Shown here piece after piece: positions 53,868 through 62,829 of a DNA stretch of 64,000 nucleotides. Location of the stretch: the NCBI GenBank assembly GCA_025355165.1, contig JANYAD010000047.1, positions 1 through 64,000 on the forward strand, written 5' to 3'. The notes under the pieces are model-generated. The model did no database searches. It saw only the letters and a list, made by a program, of their open reading frames with translations, and was not told the DNA's origin. Both the position numbers and the translations under genes were made by a program. The DNA is from Gammaproteobacteria bacterium. Lineage in GTDB: Bacteria > Pseudomonadota > Gammaproteobacteria > Steroidobacterales > Steroidobacteraceae. Within the stretch, counting starts at the first letter, position 1. Every line of letters starts with the position of its first letter.

Positions 53868-54545
53868 TCATGGGTGCTTCAAAAGAAGCGCAGCCGCCGC
53901 CAGCGCGATCCCATTGTTGGACGCATGCAGTACCAATGAGGGTCGCAAAGACTTAAAGCGCAGGACCAGCAGGGAGGCCACCAGACCCAGAATCACTCGA
54001 TAAATCAATTGTGCCCAACCCGAGGCCCCGCTACGAACACTCACCCCATGAGCCAAGCCGAACAGCAGCGCCCCGGCGAGCACTGCGGCCCATACGGGCA
54101 TTTTTTGCTTCAACCAATCCAGGAGCAGCGCCCGAAACATCAGTTCTTCGGCAAAGGGTGCGATCAGGACCACCACCAAGAACTGCAGCGGCAAACTGAA
54201 CAGGTCTGGGGTTAAGTACGCGGGGGTGGGTATGGACTGCATATGCACGCCCGCCCGCACCAACATTTGCACCACGGCACTGAACGACAGCACCAGACCG
54301 ACCGGCGCAAGCGCACTCAGCCCCAGGACTTTAGATTCGACGGGCCTGAAGCGGGACGCCAAACTGCCCCACTGCGCATCGAAGGAGAATAATTCATAGC
54401 CGGCAACCCAGCACAACCCATTCGCGGCAGTCGAGGCCATGACGGTCGCGGTCACGGACGCATGGCTTGCGTGAAAAACCATATAAGTGACGAATTGTGC
54501 GGCGAATCCCAGTACGAATAGCCAAGCGATTTTGCTGAACTTCAT
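53868..54545 (-). CDS. CPBP-family intramembrane glutamic protease
   Basis: ATG 54545 is chosen because the hydrophobic sequence starts there ([21 protein letters not shown]); upstream in-frame sequence is hydrophilic. The 225-residue protein has about six helices and the CPBP (Abi) motifs: [14 protein letters not shown] (the EExxxR catalytic glutamates), LLFGLAHGV and [11 protein letters not shown]. The family includes CAAX-prenyl proteases and MroQ-like regulators. In bacteria the substrates are often unknown peptides. It is divergent from rpmB and is the last gene of the accessory block. Confidence 0.9.
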   Translation of the reverse strand: MKFSKIAWLFVLGFAAQFVTYMVFHASHASVTATVMASTAANGLCWVAGYELFSFDAQWGSLASRFRPVESKVLGLSALAPVGLVLSFSAVVQMLVRAGVHMQSIPTPAYLTPDLFSLPLQFLVVVLIAPFAEELMFRALLLDWLKQKMPVWAAVLAGALLFGLAHGVSVRSGASGWAQLIYRVILGLVASLLVLRFKSLRPSLVLHASNNGIALAAAALLLKHP

Positions 54546-54652
54546 CCGTGGCGGCACGGCTGTCCCTGCTTTCAGTCCCAAAGGGCTATTGGTATCCACG
54601 GCGCTTGAGCCTACGGCAACCCATTGAATTGCGCGCATTAATTGCCAAGGCC

Positions 54653-54681
54653 TTGCCGCGGCAGGGCGACCCTGGTATAAA
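54653..54681 (+). promoter_or_regulatory. Promoter of rpmB-rpmG-mutM
   Basis: A -35-like TTGCCG (54653-54658) and -10-like TATAAA (54676-54681) are separated by exactly 17 bp, a good sigma-70 arrangement. It lies 41 bp upstream of the rpmB ATG. Confidence 0.65.
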
Positions 54682-54721
54682 GCCCGGCTCTTCTAAAGCT
54701 TATCTATTCAAAGGTTTAGCC

Positions 54722-54958
54722 ATGTCGCGAGTTTGCCAAGTCACGGGCAAAGGCCCCAAAACCGGTAATACGGTTTCGCATGCGAACAACCGCAAGCGGC
54801 GCCGCTTTCTGCCCAATTTGCATACCCACCGGTTCTGGCTGGAATCCGAGAAGCGTTTCGTCAGCTTGCGCGTCAGCACCCGAGGCTTGCGTACTATCGA
54901 AAAACGCGGCGTCGATGTGGTGGTCGCGGATTTGCGGGCCAAGGGCATCCAGGTTTAA
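54722..54958 (+). CDS. rpmB: 50S ribosomal protein L28
   Basis: A 78-residue L28 with the characteristic start [23 protein letters not shown] followed by [21 protein letters not shown] and ending in AKGIQV. Length and sequence are normal. It is followed after 9 bp by rpmG, the standard pair. A recognisable promoter lies upstream. Confidence 0.98.
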   Translation: MSRVCQVTGKGPKTGNTVSHANNRKRRRFLPNLHTHRFWLESEKRFVSLRVSTRGLRTIEKRGVDVVVADLRAKGIQV

Positions 54959-54967
54959 GGGGCTTTC

Positions 54968-55123
54968 ATGCGCGACAAAATCAAATTGGTTTCCTCCGCG
55001 GGCACCGGTCACTACTACACGACCACCAAGAATAAGCGCCTGCACCCGGACAAACTGGAAACGAAGAAATTCGATCCCGTGGTCCGCAAGCACGTTCCTT
55101 ATAAAGAATCCAAGATCAAGTAG
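54968..55123 (+). CDS. rpmG: 50S ribosomal protein L33
   Basis: A 51-residue L33 from ATG 54968: [20 protein letters not shown], then [31 protein letters not shown] and TAG at 55121. It is the zinc-independent form, without the Cys pairs of the other paralogue. mutM starts four bases after its stop in the same frame. Confidence 0.98.
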   Translation: MRDKIKLVSSAGTGHYYTTTKNKRLHPDKLETKKFDPVVRKHVPYKESKIK

Positions 55124-55126
55124 CCG

Positions 55127-55942
55127 CTGCCCGAGCTTCCTGAAGTCGAGACCACCCGAGCGGGCATTGCACCCGCTCTGGTGGGCCACCTCATCGTCGC
55201 TATGTTCGTGCGCGATCGGCGCCTGCGTTGGCCGATCGCCGCAACCTTGGAAGCCACGGTCCGAAATCAGCGCATCCGTGCCGTCGATCGGCGCGCCAAG
55301 TACCTACTCATCCGTCTCGAAACCGGCACCCTCATTGTCCATCTTGGAATGTCGGGCAGCTTGCGACTGGCCGGCGCCGGCACGCCGATCAAAGCGCATG
55401 ACCACTGGGATTTAGTTTTGGACAGCGGAATGATATTGCGCTTTCACGATCCGAGGAGGTTCGGCAGCCTGCACTTCACCGCAGAGGATCCTGAGCAGCA
55501 CGCGCTGTTGCAGAAATTGGCGCCCGAACCTTTGAGCGATGCGTTCAACGGCGAGTACTTATATAAGGCTACGCGAAAGCGCGCGATTGCCATCAAGCCG
55601 CTCATCATGAACTCGCAAATCGTGGTGGGAGTCGGCAACATCTATGCGAGCGAAGCTCTGTTTCGCGCAGGTGTCGCGCCGCGCCGCGCGGCCCGGCGCA
55701 TCTCGAAGGACGAGGCCGACAACTTGGCCAAGGCCATCAAGGCAGTGCTCAAAGCCGCCATCAAAATCGGCGGCACGACGCTGCGCGATTACGTCAACGC
55801 GGATGGGGCGCCTGGTTATTTTCGGCAGAAACTATGCGTGTATGAGCGCGCCGGCCAAGCTTGCCGCGTGTGCAAAGCGCCGGTAAAGCAGTTCACTCAG
55901 GGCCAGAGGTCAACCTATTGGTGTGCGGTGTGCCAACGCTGA
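55127..55942 (+). CDS. mutM: Formamidopyrimidine-DNA glycosylase, apparent CTG start
   Basis: Removes 8-oxoguanine and formamidopyrimidines from DNA. The enzyme needs N-terminal Pro-Glu-Leu-Pro-Glu-Val-Glu because the proline amine is the catalytic nucleophile. That sequence is encoded at 55130-55150 and preceded by CTG (55127-55129), not ATG. Upstream in frame come one CCG codon and the rpmG stop TAG. No other start could give the required N-terminus; the next GTG (55181) would remove it. The rest is intact: the FIVHLGMSGSLRL strand with the conserved lysine region, GVGNIYASEALF, and the C-terminal zinc finger ACRVCKAPVKQFTQGQRSTY followed by WCAVC. Confidence 0.95.
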   Translation: MPELPEVETTRAGIAPALVGHLIVAMFVRDRRLRWPIAATLEATVRNQRIRAVDRRAKYLLIRLETGTLIVHLGMSGSLRLAGAGTPIKAHDHWDLVLDSGMILRFHDPRRFGSLHFTAEDPEQHALLQKLAPEPLSDAFNGEYLYKATRKRAIAIKPLIMNSQIVVGVGNIYASEALFRAGVAPRRAARRISKDEADNLAKAIKAVLKAAIKIGGTTLRDYVNADGAPGYFRQKLCVYERAGQACRVCKAPVKQFTQGQRSTYWCAVCQR

Positions 55943-55961
55943 TCGCCCGCGCTGCATTAGC

Positions 55962-57674
55962 TTAATAGACCAATCCCTCGCCCTCGCCGCGAGGATCCGA
56001 CGCCGCTTCGACTTTACCCGAGGCGAAGTCCCAGGTGACCACTTGCATGTTGCCCCACTGCCTTCCCGATACTTTGAGCTTGTGGCCCATGGCTTGAAGG
56101 GCCGCGATCTCATCGTCGTTCAAGGCGCCCTGTTCGTACTGGACTTCGTCCGGCAAATACTGATGGTGGTAGCGCGGGGACTTCACGACATCGGCCGCAT
56201 TCATGCCACTCAAATAATTTAAAGTCCCCAGCAGCACCTGGCTGATGATGTAGCTGCCGCCCGGCGAACCGATGATCATCATACCCTTCGGCATCTCGAC
56301 GAAGCTGGGGGACATGCTCGACAGAGGACGCTTGTTGGGTGCGATGGAGTTGGCCGTGTTACCGATAAGTCCGAAGACATTGGGTCTGCCGGGCTTGGTG
56401 GAAAAATCATCCATTTCGTCATTGAGCAGCACGCCGGTTCCCGGCGGCATATAGCCACTGCCGAAGAATAGATTCACGGTGATGGTGACGGCGGCACGAT
56501 TTCCGGCGGCGTCGAGCACAGAAAAATGCGTTGTGTTCATGCCCTTCGGCTCCGATTCGATCCCCGGGAGCATATCGGAAGACATGGCCTTATCGGCCCG
56601 GATACTCGTGCGCTGACCCGCGGCGTAGTCGACGCTCATCAACTGGGCAAGCGGAATTTTGACGAAATCCGGATCCCCCAGATAGATGGCGCGATCTCGA
56701 TAGGCCCGCTGCATCGCCTCGACGATGAGATGCTTGCGAGTCGTGGAATCCGCCGCCTCCAAATCGTAGCCGGCCAAAATGTTGAGCGAGTCCAGGATCG
56801 CAATCCCGCCCGAGGAGGGCGGCGGCGCCGTGACGATGCGCGCACCGCGATATTCTGCGATGAGCGGCTTGCGCTCAACGACGCGGTACGCCTTTAAGTC
56901 CTCCAGCGTCCAGATGCCGCCCCCTGCGCGCACGCCGGAGACCAACTTCGCCGCCACCGGACCCTCGTAAAATCCCTTCGCACCTTGATTGGCGATGGCT
57001 TCCAGCGTGTTGGCCAGATCCGGCTGCCGGATCAGGGCCCCGACCTCCGGCACGTTGCCGTCGGGTGTCAAAAACGCCTTCGCCGCATCGGGCGAGCCGG
57101 CCAGCACATCGCGCTTGACCTTGATGCCGAACTGGAGGCGCGCATAGAGCGGGAATCCTTCGCGCGCCAGGCGAATCGCCGGCTGCAGGCTCTGCTTGAG
57201 CGGCAACTTACCGTATTTGCGGGCCATATACTCAAAGGCCGCGGGCTCGCCGGGAATGGCCGAGGAGATCGCTCCATTGGTCGAGCCGTTCTTTATGTCA
57301 TTGCCCGCCTTATCCAAGTACATGTCGCGCGATGCGCCGCCGGGCGCTTTTTCCCGCGCGTCCACCATGGTTTCGAAACCGTCCGACTGCCGATGCAGCA
57401 AAAAAAACCCGCCGCCACCGAGACCCGAGCTGCTCGGTTCCACCACCGCCAGCGCCGCTGCGACCGCCACCGCCGCGTCGAAAGCGTTGCCGCCTTGACT
57501 GAGGATTTGCTGCCCGGCTTGACTCGCCAGAGGATAGGCGCTCGCGATGGCGCCCTTGTGCGCGACCGCCGGACGGGCCACGGCGAGATTGTCGGCGCGC
57601 GCCGGCGCTGCGGTGAAGACCACGGCGAGCAGAATGACCCGTGTCGCTTTGAAGGCTCGCTTGGCTGAGGACAT
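55962..57674 (-). CDS. ggt: Gamma-glutamyltransferase
   Basis: A 570-residue periplasmic Ntn hydrolase that cleaves glutathione and other gamma-glutamyl compounds. ATG 57674 leads into a signal peptide (VILLAVVFTAAPARA). Family motifs are ASAYPLASQAGQQILSQGGNAFDA, EPSSSGLGGGGFFLL, the autocleavage site MNTTHFSVLDAAGN with the new N-terminal Thr, and SMSPSFV then GSPGGSYI near the end. A TTG at 57689 would overlap the coaD stop. It lies directly downstream of coaD, an uncommon partner. Confidence 0.95.
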   Translation of the reverse strand: MSSAKRAFKATRVILLAVVFTAAPARADNLAVARPAVAHKGAIASAYPLASQAGQQILSQGGNAFDAAVAVAAALAVVEPSSSGLGGGGFFLLHRQSDGFETMVDAREKAPGGASRDMYLDKAGNDIKNGSTNGAISSAIPGEPAAFEYMARKYGKLPLKQSLQPAIRLAREGFPLYARLQFGIKVKRDVLAGSPDAAKAFLTPDGNVPEVGALIRQPDLANTLEAIANQGAKGFYEGPVAAKLVSGVRAGGGIWTLEDLKAYRVVERKPLIAEYRGARIVTAPPPSSGGIAILDSLNILAGYDLEAADSTTRKHLIVEAMQRAYRDRAIYLGDPDFVKIPLAQLMSVDYAAGQRTSIRADKAMSSDMLPGIESEPKGMNTTHFSVLDAAGNRAAVTITVNLFFGSGYMPPGTGVLLNDEMDDFSTKPGRPNVFGLIGNTANSIAPNKRPLSSMSPSFVEMPKGMMIIGSPGGSYIISQVLLGTLNYLSGMNAADVVKSPRYHHQYLPDEVQYEQGALNDDEIAALQAMGHKLKVSGRQWGNMQVVTWDFASGKVEAASDPRGEGEGLVY

Positions 57675-57685
57675 ATCGAGACGGA

Positions 57686-58171
57686 TCAAAGCTTGCGATG
57701 CCGTTTCAATTCGATCTCCACGATGGGATTCACGAACTCGGAGACATTGCCGCCCAGCACCGCGATTTCCCGCACCAGCGTCGATGATATGAATGTGTAT
57801 TGTTCCTGCGGGGTCATGAATACCGATTCTATTTCAGGAGTGAGATGACGGCTCATATTAGCCAGCTGAAATTCAAATTCGAAGTCCGAGACGGCGCGCA
57901 GTCCGCGCACGATGACCGACAGACCGTTTTGGCGCGCGAAATCGGTGGTGAGACCCACATAGCCCTTTACTTCTACGTTGTGCACGTCGCACAGCACCCT
58001 CCGGCACATCTCGACCCTCTGTTCCAAGGTAAACATCGGCGCCTTGTTGGGATTCGCGGCAACCGCCACCACCACGCGATCAAAGATCGAGGCGGCACGT
58101 CGTACCAGGTCGGTGTGACCGTTGGTAATGGGATCGAACGTGCCTGGGTAGGCCGCATTTCTCTTGTGCAT
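57686..58171 (-). CDS. coaD: Phosphopantetheine adenylyltransferase
   Basis: Fourth step of CoA synthesis: 4'-phosphopantetheine plus ATP to dephospho-CoA. ATG 58171 is right because it puts [16 protein letters not shown] at the family position, with the T/HxGH nucleotidyl motif. [18 protein letters not shown] and [10 protein letters not shown], the conserved C-terminal ATP loop, follow. Length, 161 residues, is normal. It begins 2 bp after rsmD ends. Confidence 0.97.
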   Translation of the reverse strand: MHKRNAAYPGTFDPITNGHTDLVRRAASIFDRVVVAVAANPNKAPMFTLEQRVEMCRRVLCDVHNVEVKGYVGLTTDFARQNGLSVIVRGLRAVSDFEFEFQLANMSRHLTPEIESVFMTPQEQYTFISSTLVREIAVLGGNVSEFVNPIVEIELKRHRKL

Positions 58172-58173
58172 TG

Positions 58174-58782
58174 CTAATCCCGCCCGTTGACGCGAGCCAA
58201 ATGATACCCCACCTCGCCCGCGGACTTCGATTTGAGCAGTTCCCAGTGAGCGGGCAAGGTAGGAACCCCCGCCGCCCGCTCGTTCTCCAAGAAGACCAAG
58301 CTTCCCACCTTCAGCCACTGCGCGGAATCGAGCCGCGGAACGTATTCCGCCAAGGAGTTGCTGCCGAAGGGGGGATCCATAAACGCAATATCGAAGGGCT
58401 TCGAGGGCGTGCGCAAGAAGCGCGCGGCGCCCATTTCCATGACCCTTGCTTTGCTCTCGCCTCCTAGCCGGACCAACTGCTCCTGCAGGGTGCGCGCGGC
58501 CGCGGGGAACTGCTCGACGAAGACAACCTCACCGGCGCCTCGAGAGAGCGCCTCGAGGCCCAACGCGCCGGAACCGGCAAACAAATCTAGGCAGCGCGCA
58601 CCGGCCATCGAATGCTGCAGCCAATTGAACAAGGTTTCCCGGACTCGGTCCGGCGTCGGACGCAGGGCCGGCAGGTCAGGAAAATGGATGCGCCGGCCGC
58701 GCCAAGCGCCGGCAATAATGCGCACCGAATTGCGGCCTGACGGCGCGGGTAAATCCATCTTGGTAGCCACTGCCGGTATCAT
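58174..58782 (-). CDS. rsmD: 16S rRNA (guanine966-N2)-methyltransferase
   Basis: Methylates G966 of 16S rRNA. It has [32 protein letters not shown], the SAM motif [20 protein letters not shown], and the catalytic DPPFGSN. ATG 58782 gives 202 residues; ATG 58758 gives a more family-typical N-terminus. The rsmD-coaD pair is conserved in proteobacteria. It diverges from ftsY, with at most 33 bp between starts. Confidence 0.95.
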   Translation of the reverse strand: MIPAVATKMDLPAPSGRNSVRIIAGAWRGRRIHFPDLPALRPTPDRVRETLFNWLQHSMAGARCLDLFAGSGALGLEALSRGAGEVVFVEQFPAAARTLQEQLVRLGGESKARVMEMGAARFLRTPSKPFDIAFMDPPFGSNSLAEYVPRLDSAQWLKVGSLVFLENERAAGVPTLPAHWELLKSKSAGEVGYHLARVNGRD

Positions 58783-58791
58783 ACCTGTCCC

Positions 58792-59757
58792 ATGACAAAT
58801 GAAGCCGACAAGCCCGCCGCGCGCGGTTTTTTCAAACGCCTGCGCGCTAAGTTAAATCAAGGCCCCGCCTGGTTGACCACAGATATCAAAGAGCTGTTGC
58901 CCGGACGCAAGATCGACGCGCAGATCCTAGACGATCTCGAGGCCCGGCTGATCATGGCCGATGTGGGGGTCGAGGCCTCCTCGAGGATACTGGAGGAGCT
59001 GCGCCGGCGCGTGGTGCGCAAGGAGTTGAATGATGTGGATGCGCTGCTCAAGGCATTGCAGGAAGCGATGACCGGGATCTTGAAACCCGTCGAACAGCCC
59101 TTCGTAGTCGGCGCCCACTCAAAACCTTTCGTGATTTTGGTGGTCGGTATCAATGGTGCCGGCAAGACCACGACCATCGGCAAGCTGGCGCACCGCCTGC
59201 TTGGGGAAGGCAAGACCGTCATGTTGGCGGCGGGCGATACGTTTCGCGCTGCGGCGCGCGAACAACTCGAGATTTGGGCAGAACGCAACCGTGTGCCCAT
59301 CGTCGCCCAGCAATGGGGCGCCGAGCCCGCCGCCGTCATCTTCGATGCGTTGAAGGCAGCGCGGGCGCGCAACATCGACGTGCTGATCGCCGATACCGCC
59401 GGGCGGCTGCACACGCAAATACATCTCATGGAAGAACTCAAGAAAGTGAAACGCGTGCTCGAGCGCTTGGATCCCACCGCGCCTCACGAGGTGCTGCTGG
59501 TGCTGGACGGCACCATTGGCCAAAACGCCGTGGCGCAGGCGCAGGAATTCAACAAGGCCCTGGGCGTAACCGGTCTGGTCATCACCAAATTGGACGGCAC
59601 CGCCAAGGGCGGCGTGGTGCTCGCCATCGCGCACCGTCTGCGGATACCTATCCGCTTTATCGGCGTCGGGGAACAGTCCGAGGATTTCGGTGTGTTCAAC
59701 GCCGCGGAATTTGTGTCGGCATTGCTCAAATCGGAAACGCGCGACGCGGCCGCATGA
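58792..59757 (+). CDS. ftsY: Signal recognition particle receptor FtsY
   Basis: GTPase that docks SRP-ribosome complexes to SecYEG. The 321-residue protein has the NG domain with GINGAGKTTTIGKLA (G1), DTFRAAAREQL, DTAGRLHTQIHLMEEL (G3), TKLDGTAKGG (G4) and IGVGEQSEDFGVF. The acidic N-terminal A domain of enterobacterial FtsY is missing, giving the short form. It overlaps ftsE by 4 bp, the usual ftsYEX operon. Confidence 0.97.
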   Translation: MTNEADKPAARGFFKRLRAKLNQGPAWLTTDIKELLPGRKIDAQILDDLEARLIMADVGVEASSRILEELRRRVVRKELNDVDALLKALQEAMTGILKPVEQPFVVGAHSKPFVILVVGINGAGKTTTIGKLAHRLLGEGKTVMLAAGDTFRAAAREQLEIWAERNRVPIVAQQWGAEPAAVIFDALKAARARNIDVLIADTAGRLHTQIHLMEELKKVKRVLERLDPTAPHEVLLVLDGTIGQNAVAQAQEFNKALGVTGLVITKLDGTAKGGVVLAIAHRLRIPIRFIGVGEQSEDFGVFNAAEFVSALLKSETRDAAA

Positions 59758-60416
59758 TCCGCTTCGATCAAGTCCACAAGCGCTATCCCAATGGACGCGA
59801 GGCGTTGAACGGCGTGTCGTTCTCCATTGAGAGCGGCGCACTGACTTTTTTGACGGGACATTCGGGCGCCGGCAAGAGCAGCATCTTGAAGTTAATAGCT
59901 CTGATCGAGCGCCCGACCCGCGGCCAGGTGATCGTGAACAGCCGCAGCACGGCCGGCGTCAAGGCGCGCGCCATTCCGCAATTCCGCCGGCAAATCGGCG
60001 TGGTTTTCCAGGACCACAAGCTGTTGCATGATCGGCCGGTTGCCGACAACGTCGGTCTGCCGCTGGTCATCGCCGGAGTGGCACGGCGCGAGATCGATAA
60101 GCGCGTCAGGGCGGCGTTGGATCAAGTTGGACTGCTGGGCAAGGAGAAGTGCCTGCCATTGGAACTCTCCACCGGCGAGCAGCAGCGCGTAGGCATCGCA
60201 CGGGCAGTGGTCGCGAAGCCCGCCGTGCTGATTGCGGATGAACCCACCGGTAACCTCGATCCAAAGTTGGCGCTCGAAATCATGAAGCTGTTCAAGCGCT
60301 TCAGCGAGGTGGGCGTGACGGTGGTCGTGGCCAGCCACGATCTGCACCTCATCGATCAAGTCGGTGCCCGGCAAATCGTCCTCGCCGAAGGCCGCCTCTT
60401 AAGCGAAGCCACATGA
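59754..60416 (+). CDS. ftsE: Cell-division ATP-binding protein FtsE
   Basis: ABC ATPase that, with FtsX, activates periplasmic peptidoglycan hydrolases at the septum. The 220-residue protein begins with MIRFDQVHKRYPNG and has Walker A GHSGAGKSS, the Q-loop VFQDHKLL, the signature LSTGEQQRVG (Thr where most have LSGGE), Walker B AVLIADEPTGNLD, and the H-loop ASHD. It overlaps both ftsY and ftsX by 4 bp. Confidence 0.97.
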   Translation: MIRFDQVHKRYPNGREALNGVSFSIESGALTFLTGHSGAGKSSILKLIALIERPTRGQVIVNSRSTAGVKARAIPQFRRQIGVVFQDHKLLHDRPVADNVGLPLVIAGVARREIDKRVRAALDQVGLLGKEKCLPLELSTGEQQRVGIARAVVAKPAVLIADEPTGNLDPKLALEIMKLFKRFSEVGVTVVVASHDLHLIDQVGARQIVLAEGRLLSEAT

Positions 60417-61336
60417 GCGTGGGCGCCTACTTCAACCGCCACGCGCAAGTGCTGGTGGGCTCGCTGGGCCGGGTCGTGCAACAACCCTTTGCCACCCTGA
60501 TGACCATGGGGGTCATCGCCGTGGCCTTGGCACTGCCGCTGTTCTTGAGTTTACTGCTGCAAAACGCACGCATCGCCAGCGGCAATTTGAACGAGGCGTA
60601 CGACTTATCGGTGTATATGGACAAAAAGGCGGGCAGCGGTCGGGCGCAGTCTCTCGCCAAGCAGCTGCGGTTGCGCAGCGACGTCGCGGCGGTGCGCATC
60701 ATCAGCGCGGAGCAGGCGCTCGCGGACTTTCGCAGCGATTCCGGATTTGGCAAGGCTCTCGATGCCTTGGGCGGCGAGAATCCGCTCCCCGATACGCTGG
60801 TGGTGACGCCAAGCTTATCGGCCAGCACGCCCAAAGGGACCGAGTCTCTCAAGAAGGCCATCGCCGAGATGAACGAGGTTCAGACGGTGCAAATCGATAC
60901 CGACTGGATCAAGCGACTGCACGCCCTACTCGATTTGCTCAGGCGGGTGGTGATACTGGCGGGCGTACTTTTGGGCGTCGGTATCGTGCTCATCGTCAGC
61001 AACACCATCCGGCTCGATATTCTGAACCGTCGCGCCGAAATCGAGGTCATGAAACTTGTGGGCGCCTCCGATGCGTTCGCAAGACGGCCCTTCCTCTACA
61101 GCGGAGTCTGGTACGGCCTGGGCGGTGGCGTCTTGGCGCTGCTCTTGGTCGGCATCGCCTCGGCGCTGCTGGCGCGACCCGTCGCGCAGCTGGCCTTTTT
61201 GTACCACAGCGATTTTCGTTTGGAGGGCCTGAAAATGCTCGCATGCGCAGGCGTTTTGGGCCTCGCCGTGACCCTGTCCTGGGTGGGGTCTTGGCTCGCG
61301 GCCACTCGCCATATCCGAGCAATCGAACCGTTATAA
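60413..61336 (+). CDS. ftsX: Cell-division membrane protein FtsX
   Basis: A 307-residue partner of FtsE with four membrane helices (starting near residues 25, 180, 228 and 270). A periplasmic loop contains YDLSVYMDKKAGSGRAQSLA and PLPDTLVVTPS, and the FtsX/MacB-type segment RRVVILAGVLLGVGIVLIVSNTIRLDILNRRAEIEVMKLVGAS. Length and layout are normal. The gene is followed by the promoter region of rpoH. Confidence 0.96.
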   Translation: MSVGAYFNRHAQVLVGSLGRVVQQPFATLMTMGVIAVALALPLFLSLLLQNARIASGNLNEAYDLSVYMDKKAGSGRAQSLAKQLRLRSDVAAVRIISAEQALADFRSDSGFGKALDALGGENPLPDTLVVTPSLSASTPKGTESLKKAIAEMNEVQTVQIDTDWIKRLHALLDLLRRVVILAGVLLGVGIVLIVSNTIRLDILNRRAEIEVMKLVGASDAFARRPFLYSGVWYGLGGGVLALLLVGIASALLARPVAQLAFLYHSDFRLEGLKMLACAGVLGLAVTLSWVGSWLAATRHIRAIEPL

Positions 61337-61383
61337 GTATATGTTTTTAAATACTTTGTTGGCCTAGCGAACTCCTGCCCGAA

Positions 61384-61413
61384 TTAGCACTCTAAACCCA
61401 GCAGTGCTATTAT
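61384..61413 (+). promoter_or_regulatory. CIRCE-like HrcA operator overlapping the rpoH promoter
   Basis: TTAGCACTC (61384-61392) and CAGTGCTAT (61402-61410) are separated by exactly 9 bp. The CIRCE consensus is TTAGCACTC-N9-GAGTGCTAA, so 16 of 18 positions match with correct spacing. The element overlaps a plausible promoter: TTAGCA (61384-61389) and TATTAT (61408-61413), 18 bp apart. The position, covering -35 to -10, suits repression by HrcA. The regulator gene is not in the window. Confidence 0.7.
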
Positions 61414-61459
61414 GAGCCCATGTTTTCGGGCGAGAATTTTGCTTGGAGGAAGGTGTTAA

Positions 61460-62326
61460 ATGACTGCTGCTCTGGTCGCTAAACAAACAGGATTGGTGTT
61501 CGCGGGCCCCGTCGGGAGCCTCGACTCTTATATAGACCGCGTCTCGCAGATTCCGGTTCTATCGAAGGACGATGAAATCGCTTTGGCGGTGAAATTTCGT
61601 TCCGAGGAGGATTTGGACGCTGCTCGGCAACTCGTGCTTTCCCATTTGCGGTTCGTGGTGCACATTGCACGCGGTTACCTAGGCTACGGTCTGCCCATGG
61701 GCGACCTGGTGCAAGAAGGCAATGTGGGTCTGATGAAGGCGGTTAAACGCTTCGACCCCAACGTCGGCGTGCGCCTGGTGTCCTTCGCCGTGCATTGGAT
61801 TCGCGCAGAGATCCACGAATATGTATTGCGTAACTGGCGCTTGGTGAAGGTCGCCACGACCAAGTCGCAGCGCAAGCTGTTTTTCAATCTGCGCAAGATG
61901 AAGAAGAATCTGGCTTGGCTGTCCGAAGCCGAGACGGCGGCGGTCGCCCGCGATTTAGGGGTCGATGTGTCCGACGTGCGGGAGATGGAACAGCGCTTGT
62001 CCGCGCGCGATATGTCCTTTGACCCGACGCCCGAGAGCGATGAGGAAGAGGCTTACTCGCCGGCCATGTATCTGCCGGCCAGCAACGCGGACCCTGCTAT
62101 CGAAGTGGAACAGGCCGAGTGGGAAGAAGATTCGACCGATCGATTGAGCATGGCGTTGGAAAAACTGGACGAGCGTTCTCGCAGTATTTTGAAGCGCCGC
62201 TGGATGACGGATGACAAGGCGACGCTGCACGAGCTGGCCGATGAATACGGCATCTCCGCGGAACGGGTGCGCCAGGTGGAATCCAATGCCATCAGCAAGC
62301 TCAAGGGCTTGATGGCCGCGGCTTAA
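61460..62326 (+). CDS. rpoH: RNA polymerase heat-shock sigma factor (sigma-32)
   Basis: A 288-residue sigma-70-family factor with region 1.2/2 ([21 protein letters not shown]), region 2.3/2.4 ([53 protein letters not shown]), the RpoH box QRKLFFNLR and region 4 HTH ([20 protein letters not shown]). It starts at ATG 61460 after a strong GGAGGAAGG. It directs transcription of chaperone and protease genes. The promoter carries a CIRCE-like element; a strong hairpin lies 41 bp past the stop. Confidence 0.97.
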   Translation: MTAALVAKQTGLVFAGPVGSLDSYIDRVSQIPVLSKDDEIALAVKFRSEEDLDAARQLVLSHLRFVVHIARGYLGYGLPMGDLVQEGNVGLMKAVKRFDPNVGVRLVSFAVHWIRAEIHEYVLRNWRLVKVATTKSQRKLFFNLRKMKKNLAWLSEAETAAVARDLGVDVSDVREMEQRLSARDMSFDPTPESDEEEAYSPAMYLPASNADPAIEVEQAEWEEDSTDRLSMALEKLDERSRSILKRRWMTDDKATLHELADEYGISAERVRQVESNAISKLKGLMAAA

Positions 62327-62367
62327 AACCCGAGGTCGTCGCTTGAAAGCCCCGACCTAGTTGTCGC

Positions 62368-62400
62368 AGGCTTGAGCCGATTGCCCGGCGGCTCAAGCCT
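62368..62400 (+). terminator. Terminator-like hairpin downstream of rpoH
   Basis: AGGCTTGAGCCG (62368-62379) pairs perfectly over 12 bp with CGGCTCAAGCCT (62389-62400), with a 9-nt loop. TCTGGCCTTAT follows, so the T-run is weak. It starts 42 bp beyond the rpoH stop and would separate it from the next small gene. Confidence 0.65.
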
Positions 62401-62429
62401 TCTGGCCTTATGCGCCAAGCGAGGAATAA

Positions 62430-62660
62430 ATGATTCCAGCGACACTGGGCCGCGATCGTCACGCTGCTCATTGGTTTCTTTTATTTCTTAGCTATTTCGC
62501 GTCGGCAGCCTACGCGGCAAACATAAAATCATCGTACCGGCCACCTTATGCGAACGCTGCTTTCTATCCCACCCGCTGGGGATGGCTTGCGCCGGTATTT
62601 GGTTTTATCTGGTATCGCGCGCGTGCTTTTCATGCGCTCTTACACGGCCAATCCGAATAA
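62430..62660 (+). CDS. Small exported or membrane protein, unknown
   Basis: A 76-residue protein with a good ribosome-binding site (GAGGAATAA before ATG 62430). It contains a hydrophobic leader-like segment (HWFLLFLSYFASAAYAA) and an aromatic second half (YRPPYANAAFYPTRWGWLAPVFGFIWY) that may be membrane-embedded. No family recognised. It lies immediately after the rpoH terminator hairpin. Confidence 0.5.
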   Translation: MIPATLGRDRHAAHWFLLFLSYFASAAYAANIKSSYRPPYANAAFYPTRWGWLAPVFGFIWYRARAFHALLHGQSE

Positions 62661-62829
62661 CTCATCGGCGCGATGCTCACGGGTATCAACGTCGTGATCG
62701 GCGTCGTCGCCGTCATTGGCGTGCTGAGCGCCTCGGCTGCCTTCGATGTGAACCCTGCCGCTTGCAATGCAGCGTGCGCGGCCCTGCGTCATTCTGCTCA
62801 TCAACTTCTCCGACCAAGTGAGACCCGCC

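Noticed and set aside
59274..59753. Upstream extension of the ftsE frame within ftsY
   Set aside because: The extension is in the wrong frame of ftsY and FtsE proteins start at MIRF; ATG 59754 is correct.
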